From NCBI GenBank assembly GCA_963556255.1, contig OY744611.1:6710736-6774735 (forward strand): a stretch of 64,000 nt of DNA, read 5' to 3'. This stretch comes from Allolobophora icterica (taxonomy: Eukaryota; Annelida; Clitellata; Crassiclitellata; Lumbricidae). Made by a program: the position numbers and the translations under genes. Positions 47,911-58,639 of this stretch are shown in pieces (position 1 is the first letter of the stretch; every line of letters starts with the position of its first letter). The notes under the pieces are model-generated. The model did no database searches and was not told where the DNA came from. It worked only from the letters and a program-made list of their open reading frames with translations.

Positions 47911-47916
47911 TTTAAT
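47911..47916 (-). promoter_or_regulatory. Candidate polyadenylation signal (ATTAAA)
   Basis: The minus strand reads ATTAAA about 85 nt past the stop codon of the propeller exon. A common variant signal, but AT-rich context makes chance likely. Confidence 0.3.
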
Positions 47917-48000
47917 ATATTAATGGAATTATAAAATCGCATAAATCGGAGAGATTAAAGATATATAATGTTTGTCAGAATCAGTTGATTAAAGGTCAGT

Positions 48001-49028
48001 TCATTTTCGACTTAAAGTGTAAATATTGATTCCTTCTCCTAAACTAGAAGCTCCTCCGACGAGCAGTTGTTTCTTTCCTTCGTCGTAGAACAATCTCCGT
48101 GGCTTTCGGTTCTTCTTTTTTCCCTCATCTTTTGTCGGACAAAGAATTCGACTCCATTTAAGATTGGAATCCAAGAGAATCACTCTACCATTTCCTTTGT
48201 CAGCCAAAAATACTTGATCGTCTGAATCGAGTAAGAGATAACAAGGATCAATCACTTCTTCGTTTGAAGGAATAAAACGACAGATGACCGTCTGTCCATC
48301 ACTGGTCACTTCACTGACGACCCACTTATGCTTCCATCTTATTTCCCAATATCTAGTACTTGACCAACTCTCTGTATCTTCACTCCATTTCTCATTCTCT
48401 TCCTCTTTCTCCTCCTCTACCTCATCTTCCTCCCACTCCTCCTCTTCGATCAACTTTCTGCTACTTAGCCAACTCTTTCCCTTTTTCTCTTCCATCCACC
48501 CCTCCTCCTTTTCCTTCCACGAGTGAAGGATGATGAAATTTCCGACGGATGTTTCCACTGCATGAATTGGGTTCTCGATGTCTCTTGGTAAATGAATGGA
48601 TCGAATGAGTTCTGCGTCTGATCCGTAGATCATTAGAATGGACGATGGCTCATTTATCATCAACAACTGGCCATCACTGGACACTGACAGAGCATCTGGC
48701 GCATAATCAATGGTCAGCCATTTGATGATTTTGTGTTTGTTATCTGTTTCTCTTGTCACCTTCCAGATGCACTGTTCATTTAAGACAGTTAAGACGTAGA
48801 GACAATTTTGCCTCTCACTGGATTCAATGTCTTCGGGAATTTTAATCTTTTTTATTTCGATTGTCTTCTGAAGACAAAATGGATTTAGATCCTCGAAGAC
48901 ATGAATTACATTTGTATGTGATCGACAGAGGACGAAGATTTCATTTCGCAGTTTAGTCACTCCAAACACGTGTTCAGTTCTTTCTAAGTCGATTTTCTCA
49001 GTGAAATTTACGGAGATCGCATTAACCA
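48001..49028 (-). CDS. Beta-propeller (NHL-like) terminal exon
   Basis: About 342 residues, an open terminal exon entered after TTTTTTTAAATTTTAG in phase 1 and ending in TAA. The repeated blade-like pattern is visible: VFGVTKLRNEIFVLCRSHTN, CLYVLTVLNEQCIWKVT, PDALSVSSDGQLLMINEPSS, HAVETSVGNFIILH, CYLLLDSDDQVFLADKGNGR and LFYDEGKKQLLVGG. The LLLDSDDQVFLADKGNGRVI stretch is the most NHL-like. Such propellers are usually protein- or RNA-binding platforms. Residues about 172-222 form a strongly acidic Glu/Trp-rich insertion between blades that is unlikely to be part of the fold. It joins in phase with the TRADD-N-like exon (donor phase 1 plus 2 nt gives Val). The partner bound and the exact blade number are unknown. 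Confidence 0.75.
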
Positions 49029-49170
49029 CTAAAATTTAAAAAAACATACACAAGTAATTGATTGATAAAAATCTTTATTTATGTTATATTAAAATAGACT
49101 GCTAATATTAATTTTTAATCATATATTTCTTTGTTTTGTTAGTTATTTTTTTCATTTATATTATGCAGTT

Positions 49171-50402
49171 AGTGTCCCGTCCATTGCGCGCACGACAACT
49201 GCGCGCCGTAAATTGCGCGCCGTCAATTGCGCGCTGAAAAAAATGCCCGTCAAATGCGCGCCGTTGAAAGCGCGCAGTATAGACTATAATTATTGTCCAC
49301 TTGAATGATAGGGCCTAAACTTCAAAGCATTTTCCCACCTCGATTGATTAAATGTGTGTATAATTATTAATTTATATACAATAATAACGTGTGTGCTCAC
49401 TAGAAGACGGCGACTTAATATACGGTTTGTCAATTAATAATTATTACACAGATACTATTAGGTTACCGTCTTTTGCAAGGAACAGGATCACGTTGAGATT
49501 ATGGTCGAACGCTATCGAGCAGGATTCAGACAGCCTAACTCATCCAGCTTCTAGCTTGAGCTATATTTTCATCGGCCATCCAACTTGTGGTTTCATCTTT
49601 ATTTTCATCGCTCGTCCAGCTTCTAGTTTGAGCTATATTTTTGTCGGCCATCCAGCTTCTAGTTTGAGCTATATTTTCATCTCTCATCCCGCCTCTAGTT
49701 TGAGCTATATTTTTGTCGGCCATTCAGCTTCTAGTTTGAGCTATATTTTTGTCGGCTATCCAACTTCTGGCTTCAGCTTTATTTTCATCGCTCATCCAGC
49801 TTTTAGTTTGAGCTATATTTTTGTCGGCCATCCAGCTTCTAGTTTGAGCTATATTTTCATCTCTCATCCAGCTTCTAGTTTGAGCTATATTTTTGTCGGC
49901 CATCAAGCTTCTAGTTTGAGCTATATTTTCATCGCTCATCCAGCTTCTAGTTTGAGCTATATTTTCGTCGGCCATCCAGCTTCTAGTTTGAGCAATATTG
50001 TCATCGCTCATCCAGCTTCAAGTTTGAGCTATATTTTCATCTGCCATCCAACTTCTAGGTGTGTTTTTATTTTTGCTAAGTTCACGTAATATTACATACG
50101 TTTTTTCCGTTTAACTAGGTTTTGTCTTATTGACTACGCAAAGAGTTCTCTCGTTTCTTGTGTCTCAACGTCTCCACACAATAATTCAACGTCTCGATGT
50201 ATGCGCGCAATTTGTTTTGAGCGCTATTGGCATTGCGCGCAATTGACGGCTCGCAATTGACGGTGCGCTATTGGCGTAGGGCGCAATTGATGGCGCGCAA
50301 TTGACGGTGCGCATTTGTCTTGCGCGCTATTGACGTAGCGCGCAACTGACGGCGCGAAATTTGCGGGGCGCATTTTGTCGTGCGCGCTATGGACGGGGTG
50401 CC
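49171..50402. mobile_element. MULE/foldback-like element with GCGCGC-repeat ends
   Basis: Flanked by 'tatgcagtt' (49162-49170 and 50403-50411; the match can extend 2 bp). The ends share CCCGTCCAT.GCGCGCACGA in inverted orientation. Left end: several 'gcgcgccgtcaattgcgcgc' type repeats. The right end is a longer array of 'gcgcgcaattgacgg' variants. Its termini (GGCACCCCGTC type) match those of the element at 58075. It sits in the intron between the TRADD-like and propeller exons. Confidence 0.8.
49544..50069. repeat. 36-bp minisatellite, about 14.5 units
   Basis: The unit starts 'ccagcttctagtttgagcta'. Fourteen units fit exactly 36 bp, with a partial one after them. 36 is a multiple of 3, so the array stays open in several frames: PASSLSYIFVGH on plus and ADENIAQTRSWM on minus. 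Two sub-types (…SSLSYIF… and …SGFSFIF…) alternate irregularly. It lies inside the 49171-50402 element. Confidence 0.95.
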
Positions 50403-50984
50403 TATGCAGTTAGATTTAAAGTGCGTCTGGGAACTGTTTGTCGTAGATTTACGACTAAAATAAAAACAACATTATCATCTTTATGCAAATATTACTCATT
50501 CATTCATTTTTGTTTCTTTTGTAGTAGAAGAATCAGTATTAAGCCTTGGGTAACTTCCCTCACTGAATCTATTACAGCGTGTTTTTTATTTTAATTTAAT
50601 TTTTTATATTATTTTTTTACCGCAGTGATCCTAATTATTGCTCTGTATAAATGCCTGTCACTCGCTATTCATCTGCCTGTTAATCCCAGTTCCTAATAAT
50701 CAGCAGCTGCCTGTCATGTAACTCACTATTTAACTGTAAATAAATGTTCATCTCACTTGCGCTGTTCATCTCGCTGTCTATAATAATTGCTTTCCGTTCT
50801 CGGCTCTTCATCTGACACGTTCTTTCCCTGTAAACTGCCAGTTCACCTCATTCGTTTTTCACCTGTAAGTATTCATCGCTTTTCATTTGAAGCTGTCTCC
50901 TTATGACTCTGTATATTACTGGTTTTCATTGCTTCCGTGTCTATCTGCCGATCTTTTGACTTCATAGTATTCTCTCTCCGTTTC

Positions 50985-51315
50985 TTCAACAGATTGCTAT
51001 CAATGTAGAACATAGAAGTTGATGATCGAATATTTGACAACAGAAATAATATATCTGCCAGCTTCTCATAATTTCAGGGCTGCTTGCATTTGGCACCAGA
51101 ACCAAGTGACCACAGAGTCCCAGCGTTTAAAGTTGGTGGGAACGTGTGGAAACGGCGAACCCGATGCTCTCGGAATACTTTGCTTGGGTTCCCACTGCTT
51201 TCGCATGCGTTCCAATAAAACCCAAACCACTTTAACCACTGCTACAGACTGTCTGTCCAGTAGAGAGATGAGGAACTCTATGCCGTTCCTCTTCAATAGA
51301 CTAATTATTTGGTAA
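50985..51315 (-). pseudogene. Second decayed TRADD-N-like exon
   Basis: DNA similarity to the intact exon at 51675-52040 is clear in two blocks: 'ttgctatcaatgt...gatcgaatatttg' with 'gctgcttgcatttggcacca', and 'gactgtctgtccag...aactctatgccgttc'. About 120 bp of unrelated sequence is inserted between them, at the position of the WIWCHS codons, and several deletions break the frame. It lies directly downstream of the intact exon in the same orientation, as expected from tandem exon duplication. Confidence 0.7.
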
Positions 51316-51674
51316 CTGATGCAACAGTGGTTTGTTTCTGTTAGCTTCCTTGCATGTTTTAGTCTCACCAGACTTTATTAATACTAAGTTCGCTGACCTA
51401 AGTTCAGCGCCTTCTTATAATCTTTCTCTGTGTATAAAGGTTCTCTTCTGTAAAGACATTTGTTCAGCCTCTTTTTCTAGGTTTCTTGTTTGTTTTCCTG
51501 TCACTTTATTCAAATGAATTATCGACCTTTTCCTATCCATTTCAACACCCTGCTGTTTTTCTACCAGCGACGTCTTAGTAATTTTAATTTTAAAAGTTGT
51601 CTATTTTTATTATTTTATAGGCCCTATTATGTTTTGAAGTATCCTTGGTGATGAGTGTGTTCTTAAGAACTTAC

Positions 51675-52040
51675 CAAGTGACTTCTTGAATTGATCGCTA
51701 TCAATGTTGAGCGCTGTCGATTGGATGCTGTCAGAATTAGATGGTCGAATATTTGCAATGCGAAATAATACATCTTTCAGCTGATTCGATTCGTGCAGCC
51801 ATTGAATATGTTCAAGGGATGCTTGTGAATGACACCAGATCCAAACGACCACAATCCATTGCAATGCATCCAGTTGAGAGTTGAGGATTTCTATGCCTTC
51901 ACTCTTCAGTTGATTGATGAGTTTACCAGTTTTATCTGACCATGTTTTGGTTCTGTTTCGAATGTCTTCAAATTTTTCATGAAGTAGCTGTGTGTCCACG
52001 GACGCTGTACCCTTTGCTTCGACTTCGACTTTTATTATGC
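51675..52040 (-). CDS. TRADD-N-like helical exon
   Basis: 366 nt = 2+363+1, a symmetric phase 1-1 exon between GGTGTGTAG and G|GTAAGT. It encodes about 122 residues: a charged start (IIKVEVEAKGTASVDTQLL), FEDIRNRTKTWSDKTGKLIN, then the core LKSEGIEILNSQLD, VVWIWCHSQASLEHIQWLHE, SNQLKDVLFRIANI and a final LNIDSDQFKKSLG. The order (L...G..I, hydrophobic strand, C.S..SLE.I..L..S.QL..., end helix) resembles the TRADD N-terminal-like domain that accompanies death-fold proteins in invertebrates; in vertebrate TRADD this domain recruits TRAF2. The match is from memory of the pattern, not from a search, so the domain name is tentative while the exon itself is well supported by splice sites and by two decayed relatives. 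It lies between the CARD and propeller exons. Confidence 0.7.
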
Positions 52041-52736
52041 CTACACACCGAAAAGTATTCCAAATGTCAAACTGCTTTCGTAGACGTAATTCGGTTAACT
52101 GCAGTTAAATTAAATCAATAATAATCGAGTAATAAACTGAAGTAATGACTGCTCTTTAAGTCTTAGACACATATGGTCAATGCGGACTTTAATCTAATTT
52201 AAGTTTCTAAAGTTGAATTTTTGCTATCAATTAGCAACTATGCAACTGAACATGAAGTAACAAACATAAGTATGCTTTTCAAAGAAATTGTCGTCATTGA
52301 TCAAGTATTTTTAAAGAGCCAATTTAAGGATTCGCGTAAAAGCGTTAAGTGCAAAGATGACAAATTTCAATTGACGATGTGAAATACGGCCTCGTTGAGA
52401 TACAGATTAGGCACTATAAAAGACAATGACAGTGAATTACATTTTCTTTGGAGTTGGAATTAGCGGCTAACAAGAGGGAGCTGATGGTAATTATGACCTT
52501 GAAGGATGATGTGTGAGTAAAAGACACAGGTCCGCAAAGTAACTCGACGCTAGACCACCATGCGCGTCGGAATAGTATGGCTAGTTTCAAGATTCGTCTA
52601 AAAAATGTCCTTATTTTACCTTATTCACTTCAGCTTAATTTTCCTTCAACATCTTGTAAAGTGTTATAACTTTCCTTCAGAATATAGTGATGCCCTGAAT
52701 ATATCCTGTACACGTATGACCTTTACTATCTACTAA

Positions 52737-52906
52737 CAGGGGCGTCTACACCATAGAAACCTTGGAGCAAATGCTCCATCCAAGAACTAGGGGGGAAAGA
52801 TCTGTCAGTGTGTGTGCCACCATTTTAGGGGGAAGGAACGGGAAGGGGGGAAGAGGGAGAAAAGGGACGTTGCTCCAATGACTTAGGGGGGGGATAGACT
52901 CCCCTG
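52737..52906. mobile_element. Short hAT-type MITE
   Basis: 170 bp with ends CAGGGGCGTCTA and TAGACTCCCCTG. Exact 8-bp duplication 'tctactaa' at 52729-52736 and 52907-52914. Interior G-rich, no coding. It contains 'ggagcaaatgctccat', which recurs in the 60595 element. Confidence 0.9.
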
Positions 52907-52914
52907 TCTACTAA

Positions 52915-54830
52915 AACTTTTAAACATATTTTCACAACTTGTACTGGAGTTGTGTTAATAAATTTTACATTAACTAATACCTAACACGACAGGGCATTGC
53001 TACTGGTCCGTGTTTAGAGGCCCTGGGGCCCTGGCGCACTGTGTCATGTTGGGGCCCCTCCGTCTCTTCCCTCTTCCATCTTTCCCTTTCTCCTCTCCTC
53101 TCCTCCCTACCCTTCCCTCCCCTTCCTCCCTCCGCTTCCATAATTTAGTAATATTCAAATCTGCCCTGACTCCAATCAACAACAGATTCAACAATAATAC
53201 TAAGCAGTGTGCACATTAATTTTGCTCACGCATATTCGCATCTTTACAGAACAACAGCTCAGTGCAAAAGTGAGTAAATGGATTGTCAAATTATTTTACA
53301 CTAGTCAGTAGTCACATTGGCTTTTTCATAATCATGCTGTCAACTTTGCGCGCGTTAAAATGTTCGTAATAATAATAATAACAAACGCGCAAACGGGTTA
53401 TGGATACAGACAGCAGGCTACAGCGACTCTGTCGTTGTGTCACAGTGATCATATTAGCTCACATAAGACTCACAACTAGGCCTAACTAGTTCAAACTGTA
53501 AGCCCAAATTGTGTGAATAGAATTGAATGAATCAGATAAATCGCAAAGTTATAAGAAATGGAAAACACTAAAATTTATTTATGGCTATTTTAGGTTTTTA
53601 TATTGACAGTACTGTCACTGTTACGCAAAGTAATTAAATTTTTTCAGAAGTAGCCTAATTTACATAAATAAAATGTAACGAACTGACAAAGGTGACACAT
53701 ATATTTTGAAAATACAACATTACAATACTTTTGAAACGTATCTGAAAATTACAAAATCGAATAATTATTGTAGGCCTAATTTGTAGGCTATTTCACAGAA
53801 TGAAACCATATGGTCCTCAACCTGTTGTATTTTCACAGCAAAGTAATTCCTTTACATAGTATAATTAGTGTTATACCACAAATAAAAAATTGAAATAAAC
53901 TGATTATAGGCTACTTACTGCAAATGCTTTGTCTTCAGCCTATAGCCTACTGATGAGTATATCTGAGATTCATAGCCTGAATCTGCTGCTGACCTTGCTG
54001 CTTCATAAGGAATAAACATTGTTTCACAATGATCGTCGTTGTAGATAGACTGAATTGCACTTGCAGTGCAGACATCTCATTTTCATGTGCGCTGTACTCA
54101 GAACTCAAATTAATTTGCGCATCATCGTCAACTTCGTCAACGATCGATCTGCCGACTATTTCCGGCTCACTACCATCACTTTCACTTACAGTCACAGGCA
54201 TACTATCAGACACAGTACTATTATGAAAGAACGCCGTCAGTTTGGGGTGTTAGCATCTCGGCATTTCGCTTCACTTGTGCGAGTACAAGACGTCATTGAA
54301 TTTTTCAATAGGCCTACTTTAAGTTTAAGCTATAAAGGCTAAAACTACAGTAGAATTACCGCAGTTAGTTAGTTTCATAGACGTATGGTTAGTTACTCAC
54401 AAGTCGGCACAATATACGTCGATGGTTATTTACGCCATTGCCTTCTAGATACTGTCAGTATCTAGAAGGCAATGGTTATGCACAAATTGGCACATGGTGT
54501 CAACAAGTCTATGATGTAACCACATAGATAATTAAAATATAGAGTCGACATTACTATTACTCTAGACTGAGTGCAAAGTAATGTGACTAGTCGCCGCATT
54601 TTAGCCAAAGTGAATTCCATTTTTTCACCAAATGTGAATTCCATTTGCTCTTTGAGACGCAGGAAAAACGACTCATATTTGGGACCCCTTTTGTCGTCGG
54701 GAGCTCCGCAGCACGTGCTCCGTGTGCTCCAATGGTTAACCCGGGCCTGCAATGTTGCTGATCAAAATAGTACGGTATTTTAAATAGGTCTCTGAACGAT
54801 CTTCATGTAGTTCGATAAAATGCTTAGGCC
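52915..54830. other. Intron-like non-coding stretch
   Basis: No exon recognised. A CT/CCTT-rich pyrimidine tract lies at 53055-53140 and a perfect palindrome at 54435-54475. It would be part of the intron between the CARD and TRADD-like exons. Confidence 0.5.
54435..54475. other. Perfect 41-bp palindrome (20-bp arms, 1-nt centre)
   Basis: The arm ccattgccttctagatactg (54435-54454) is followed by one T and its exact complement (54456-54475). Perfect arms with such a short centre suggest a recent hairpin or repair event rather than an old element. Confidence 0.9.
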
Positions 54831-55297
54831 TATAGGGGTAAAATAGGGTAATTTCGGCACCTTAAGCAATATCTTCAATATTTAAAATGCTATCACATCT
54901 CTAGGACACATTGAAGTTTTCACAGTTTGCTGCAACCCTCTGCTATGAAATGGCGCCTTCAAACTGTGAATCGTCTTTCACAAATTCCTGTTATAACATG
55001 TTGAGTGAAGTCATTCAAAAGCCGAAATTACCCATAGGGTAGGGTAATTTCGGCAGGGTCACGAAATTAACCGAAATGAAAATTACCATACATTTATGAC
55101 TAGCTACATTGAGCAGATAGGAATAAACTATGAATGTATACCTATGGGGGCATATATACCTGCATTTGTTTACACTCTACAGTCACAGTAAAAAATTATC
55201 TTATTCGTGCGACCTTAGCCACGAACCACTATATAACAGAAGCTACGCAGTTTCTTCTCAGCTATCTGTCTGGAGTTGCTCTCGTTGGGTAGTCCAT

Positions 55298-55460
55298 ATA
55301 TGTGTGATATATATATGTGTTATATATGTGTGTTATATATGTGTGATATATATGTGTGATATTTATGTGTGATATATGTGATATATATGTGATATATATG
55401 TGATATATGCGATATATGTGATATATATGTGATATATATATGATATATATGTGATATATG
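55298..55460. repeat. TGTGATATATA-type microsatellite
   Basis: Irregular repeats of tgtgtgatatatatg and tgatatatatg, giving spurious Ile/Tyr/His frames. Confidence 0.9.
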
Positions 55461-55733
55461 GGATAAAACATAGACGCGATGCCGAAATATCGGCCTTACG
55501 GGTATTTGACAAGTTCAGCGTAGCCGGTTTATCGGCCTTACGGATTCTGAAGAGCAATATTTAAATGTGGAGAAAAACCATTGCATTTATTTATAGGAGT
55601 GATACCAAATTTTTAGCAACGATGTCTCTGAATTGACATACAGTTAACAAAATGCATCAAAACAAACATGACTCACGAATCGTGCTAAAAATGCGATTCT
55701 TACAAGGTTTTATAACTTTTTCTATATTATAGC

Positions 55734-56088
55734 CAGGGCTGTAGTGGTCAAATTTGAGGTGAGTATACGCTACCGGTGACCAGCGGCGTCCCAAAAAATT
55801 TGAAGACCTTTTTTTAGGAAAAATTTCAGACTTTTCACCAATTTTTTGAAAATTTTCAGACTTTTTACGATTTTGTCTCTGAAAAAGTTGATCACCTTTT
55901 TTTTTTTTAGTCATTCGCCCTAAAAACCTTTCAAAACCTCTCTTTTTCCTCAAAATTTCATCTACAGAGGTAAGTATACGCTGTATACCCGCGTATACCC
56001 TCGTCTACAGCCATGAGTATACGCTCTCAAATTTCTCTAGAGGTAAGTATACGCTGTATACCCGCGTATACCCTCGACTACAGCCCTG
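55734..56088. mobile_element. hAT-type MITE, GTATACGC family
   Basis: 355 bp with inverted ends CAGGGCTGTAGT and ACTACAGCCCTG. Exact 8-bp duplication 'attatagc' at 55726-55733 and 56089-56096. It contains repeated 'gaggtaagtatacgctgtat' and 'acccgcgtataccctcg'. A shorter relative lies at 17537-17733. Confidence 0.9.
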
Positions 56089-56283
56089 ATTATAGCGTCC
56101 AGACCTATGACGTCGCACCATACAGCTTTATTGCTGCATGATATTTTCTCGGCTACTCGGTGGTGCAGAAATTACCTCCATGCCGAAATTACCCCCACTT
56201 TACCCTATAGTATTCATACTATTCTAACTATGCAAAACATTATGTTAGAACATGAGCCTTTAGATAAAATTTGAACTCTAGAC

Positions 56284-56571
56284 CTCCTCCGTGTTCCAAG
56301 ATCCTTGCCACTGTCTTCTGGTCTGTTTGTCGAAGACACTTGACGAAATTTGAAGACTTAATCTCGTCGAAAGAGCTCATGAGGTGCAAAAGCTCGACGT
56401 TCTTATCTTCTTCTGAACGTTGTCGTTGAATCAGTTGACTTTGTTCTTCCGTTATGCAGTCGAGAGACAACAGCGCAGCGATAAACTCGTCATTCAACTG
56501 AATATTTTTCGAGAGGTAATTATGGTTGTTTCTAAAGATTGCAGAACATTTTTGTGTTTTTCCATAAAAAT
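56284..56571 (-). CDS. CARD-domain exon (main gene)
   Basis: 288 nt = 2+285+1, phase 1-1. Encodes CSAIFRNNHNYLSKNIQLND, EFIAALLSLDCITEEQSQLI, QRQRSEEDKNVELLHLMSSF and FVKCLRQTDQKTVARILEHG: all CARD landmarks (RNN..L..NI, L...ITEE, R...KN.ELL, and the last helix ...T.Q..VA.IL). CARDs mediate homotypic assembly of signalling complexes. The acceptor is GTGTTTTAG; the donor is GGAG|GTCTAG, weaker than in the left gene and one codon later. It feeds in phase into the TRADD-like exon at 52040. A start codon inside the exon is unlikely, so translation must begin upstream, possibly through the F-box-like exon at 63649. A dead copy exists at 44.6-44.9 kb. Confidence 0.8.
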
Positions 56572-56746
56572 CTAAAACACCAAAAACTAACACTGCTTTT
56601 GAATGACATCACAGATTTGCTTCATTGTACCATATCAGCAGGAAAACAATATTGTCCGAAGTAAACGAGAAACTGTGCGCTCTACTGAGTTTGGATTAAA
56701 CAGAGGCGATGAAGTTGATTCATATCTATAAATACATCATAATCCA

Positions 56747-57353
56747 CAAAGATCCGACCGTTCGTACGGAACGTACGTTATTTTTTCAATAACGTACGTA
56801 CAGTAGAACTACGCGTACGTTATTATGCCGTGCGTTGGCATCACTTCATTATAAAAATAAAATACATAACATTATGGCATATGCACAAAAAAAAGAAAAT
56901 AACAGTTGATGATTGACGGTCGTAAAATATTTTAACCACTACCTCAATATGTTCAGTGATCTCTACTATTTAACTTTAAAATCCCAAATTGCTAATATTC
57001 TGTCTAATGTATAACGTGAAGATAAATAAGATTTTTACGGCACACTTTATTGGATGGTCACTGGTCAGTGCCAGTGGTTATTGATTGGTAATACTAAATT
57101 TCGGTACCGTTCGTAAATAATTAGGCCTGAGTACGAGGAGACCAATCCTGTAGATCTAAACTGATCATTTTAAACGTACGCGTACGGTACGCGTACGTTA
57201 CAAGACTATAGTTATATTGAGGTTCTTTGTGAATGATGAGATAAAGTTGTGTCATTTTTAACGTACGCGTATGGTACGCGAATGTTATTTTTTCGATAAC
57301 GTATGTACGCTACGCGTATGTTATTCTGGTAAGTAACGTACGGTCGCACTTTG
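56747..57353. mobile_element. hAT-type MITE, ACGTACG-rich ends, copy 2
   Basis: Exact 8-bp duplication 'ataatcca' at 56739-56746 and 57354-57361. The ends CAAAG..CCGACCG and CGGTCGCACTTTG are inverted. The interior matches the 9004-9589 copy along its length ('aaataaaatacataacatta', 'taatattctgtctaatgta', 'acggcacactttat'). Confidence 0.92.
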
Positions 57354-57361
57354 ATAATCCA

Positions 57362-58065
57362 GGTGCTAAGCCATAGCATGTCTCTCTAGTCTCTCTTTTT
57401 GCTAAAAATTTCTAATATGTCTCAGTCATCGATAAGCATTGAATGAAAAGATGTGAATCTAGAATTATGTACTGGGACATTTATGTTGCGTTGACAGAAA
57501 GTATCTTACAATGTTATTTCTGACTAAACTAAACAAAAACACAGAGGTGATAAATTGGGGCTTCATTCAATCAGTTGTCGCTAGAAAGTGAAATCAAGGA
57601 GAAACTATTGCTAGGGATCAGTCTGCTTATAATTGTGAAGAGCAACCAATGAAGCAGGACAAGTAGAATGAAACAAGCAGGTTCTAATTATAATCGAATG
57701 TTTTCCATTGAGCTTTTACCACAATGTACTGGGCATCAATCATTGGATGCTTCAAGTGAAATACGGGATAATGAAGTTGAAACAGATCTCTGGTTTACTA
57801 GTGTAGACCTTTTTGGCATCGAAGAATTGACCGACCGCACAGAACTGGGAAATAAATTGTACCGCACGTGTGTTTGCACCTCGACTAATGCTCCAACTCG
57901 TGATAAGAATCTTCAGCTCAGTATGCAAAAGAGTCACTAATAGCCTCTATTGGTGCTCTTCCACTTAGGTTTCTTTTTGATTCATCATAATTTACTCCGG
58001 CAAATAATTTGTTTAATCATTTTCGGACAACATGCAAACAATTCCCTTGAACGAAATGAGATATT
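57362..58065. other. Non-coding, with a short dispersed repeat
   Basis: 57580-57710 ('gaaacaagcaggttctaatt', 'cgaatgttttcc') matches 25010-25127, next to the LINE fragment there. The plus frame 57668-57940 is unrecognised and overlaps this repeat. Confidence 0.45.
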
Positions 58066-58074
58066 CATGGGAAC

Positions 58075-58580
58075 GGTGACCCGTCAAAACAGCCCCGTCA
58101 AAATAACCCAGCGTCAAAATAGCCCCGTCTAAATAGTCCCGTCAAAATAGCCCCGTCTAAACAGTCCCGTCAAAACAGCCCCGTCAAAATAGCCCAGCGT
58201 CAAAATAGCCCCCTCTAAACAGCCCCGTCAAAACAGCCCCGTTTTAAACGACAGAAAACAATGTGAAAATGTATTCGACAAGATTTTTTCATTTATAAGA
58301 AGATACTAATAAAAGATACTACTATAAAAAAACAGACTACAAGCATGGAATGTTAAATGTTTTTCTACGAAACGCGAACAAAAGTTTCTAGGTATTAGGT
58401 AATAATTGTGACCATCTAAAAAGAAAGTTGAAATCAAAACATTCCTTGTAACATTCAACTTATTAGCCGTTGTGGAACTGCTTGCCATTGGCGTTTTTAT
58501 GGGGCTATTTTGACGCAGGGCGATTTTGACGGGGCTGTTTTGACGGGGCTATTTTGACCGGGTTATTTTGACGGGGTGCC
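58075..58580. mobile_element. MULE/foldback-like element with GTCAAAATAGCCCC-repeat ends
   Basis: Exact 9-bp duplication 'catgggaac' at 58066-58074 and 58581-58589. Left end GGTGACCCGTCAAAACAGCC, built of about ten 'cgtcaaaatagcccc' variants; the right end is their inverse, with about five. The unit lengths vary through 'taaatagt' and 'agcgtc' changes. The AT-rich core of 250 bp has no coding. Confidence 0.88.
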
Positions 58581-58639
58581 CATGGGAACAAGTCTCGTAT
58601 AGTGGGAGGTCAACGTTATTGGAGTCATTGGAGTACAGC

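Larger units (their letters stand above)
54831..56209. mobile_element. TIR element of about 1.4 kb with nested insertions
   Basis: The ends TATAGGGGTAAAATAGGGTA and the inverse of 'accccca..taccctata' share TATAGGG.TAAA followed by GGGTAATTTCGGCA. The same 'gggtaatttcggca' word also occurs inside near 55040. A TA duplication is possible. It contains a GATATA microsatellite and the 55734-56088 hAT element. No transposase frame. Confidence 0.65.

Noticed and set aside
49391..50089. 232-codon repetitive membrane-like protein
   Set aside because: Most of the frame is the 36-bp minisatellite, which is equally open on the other strand. No splice or start context supports a gene.
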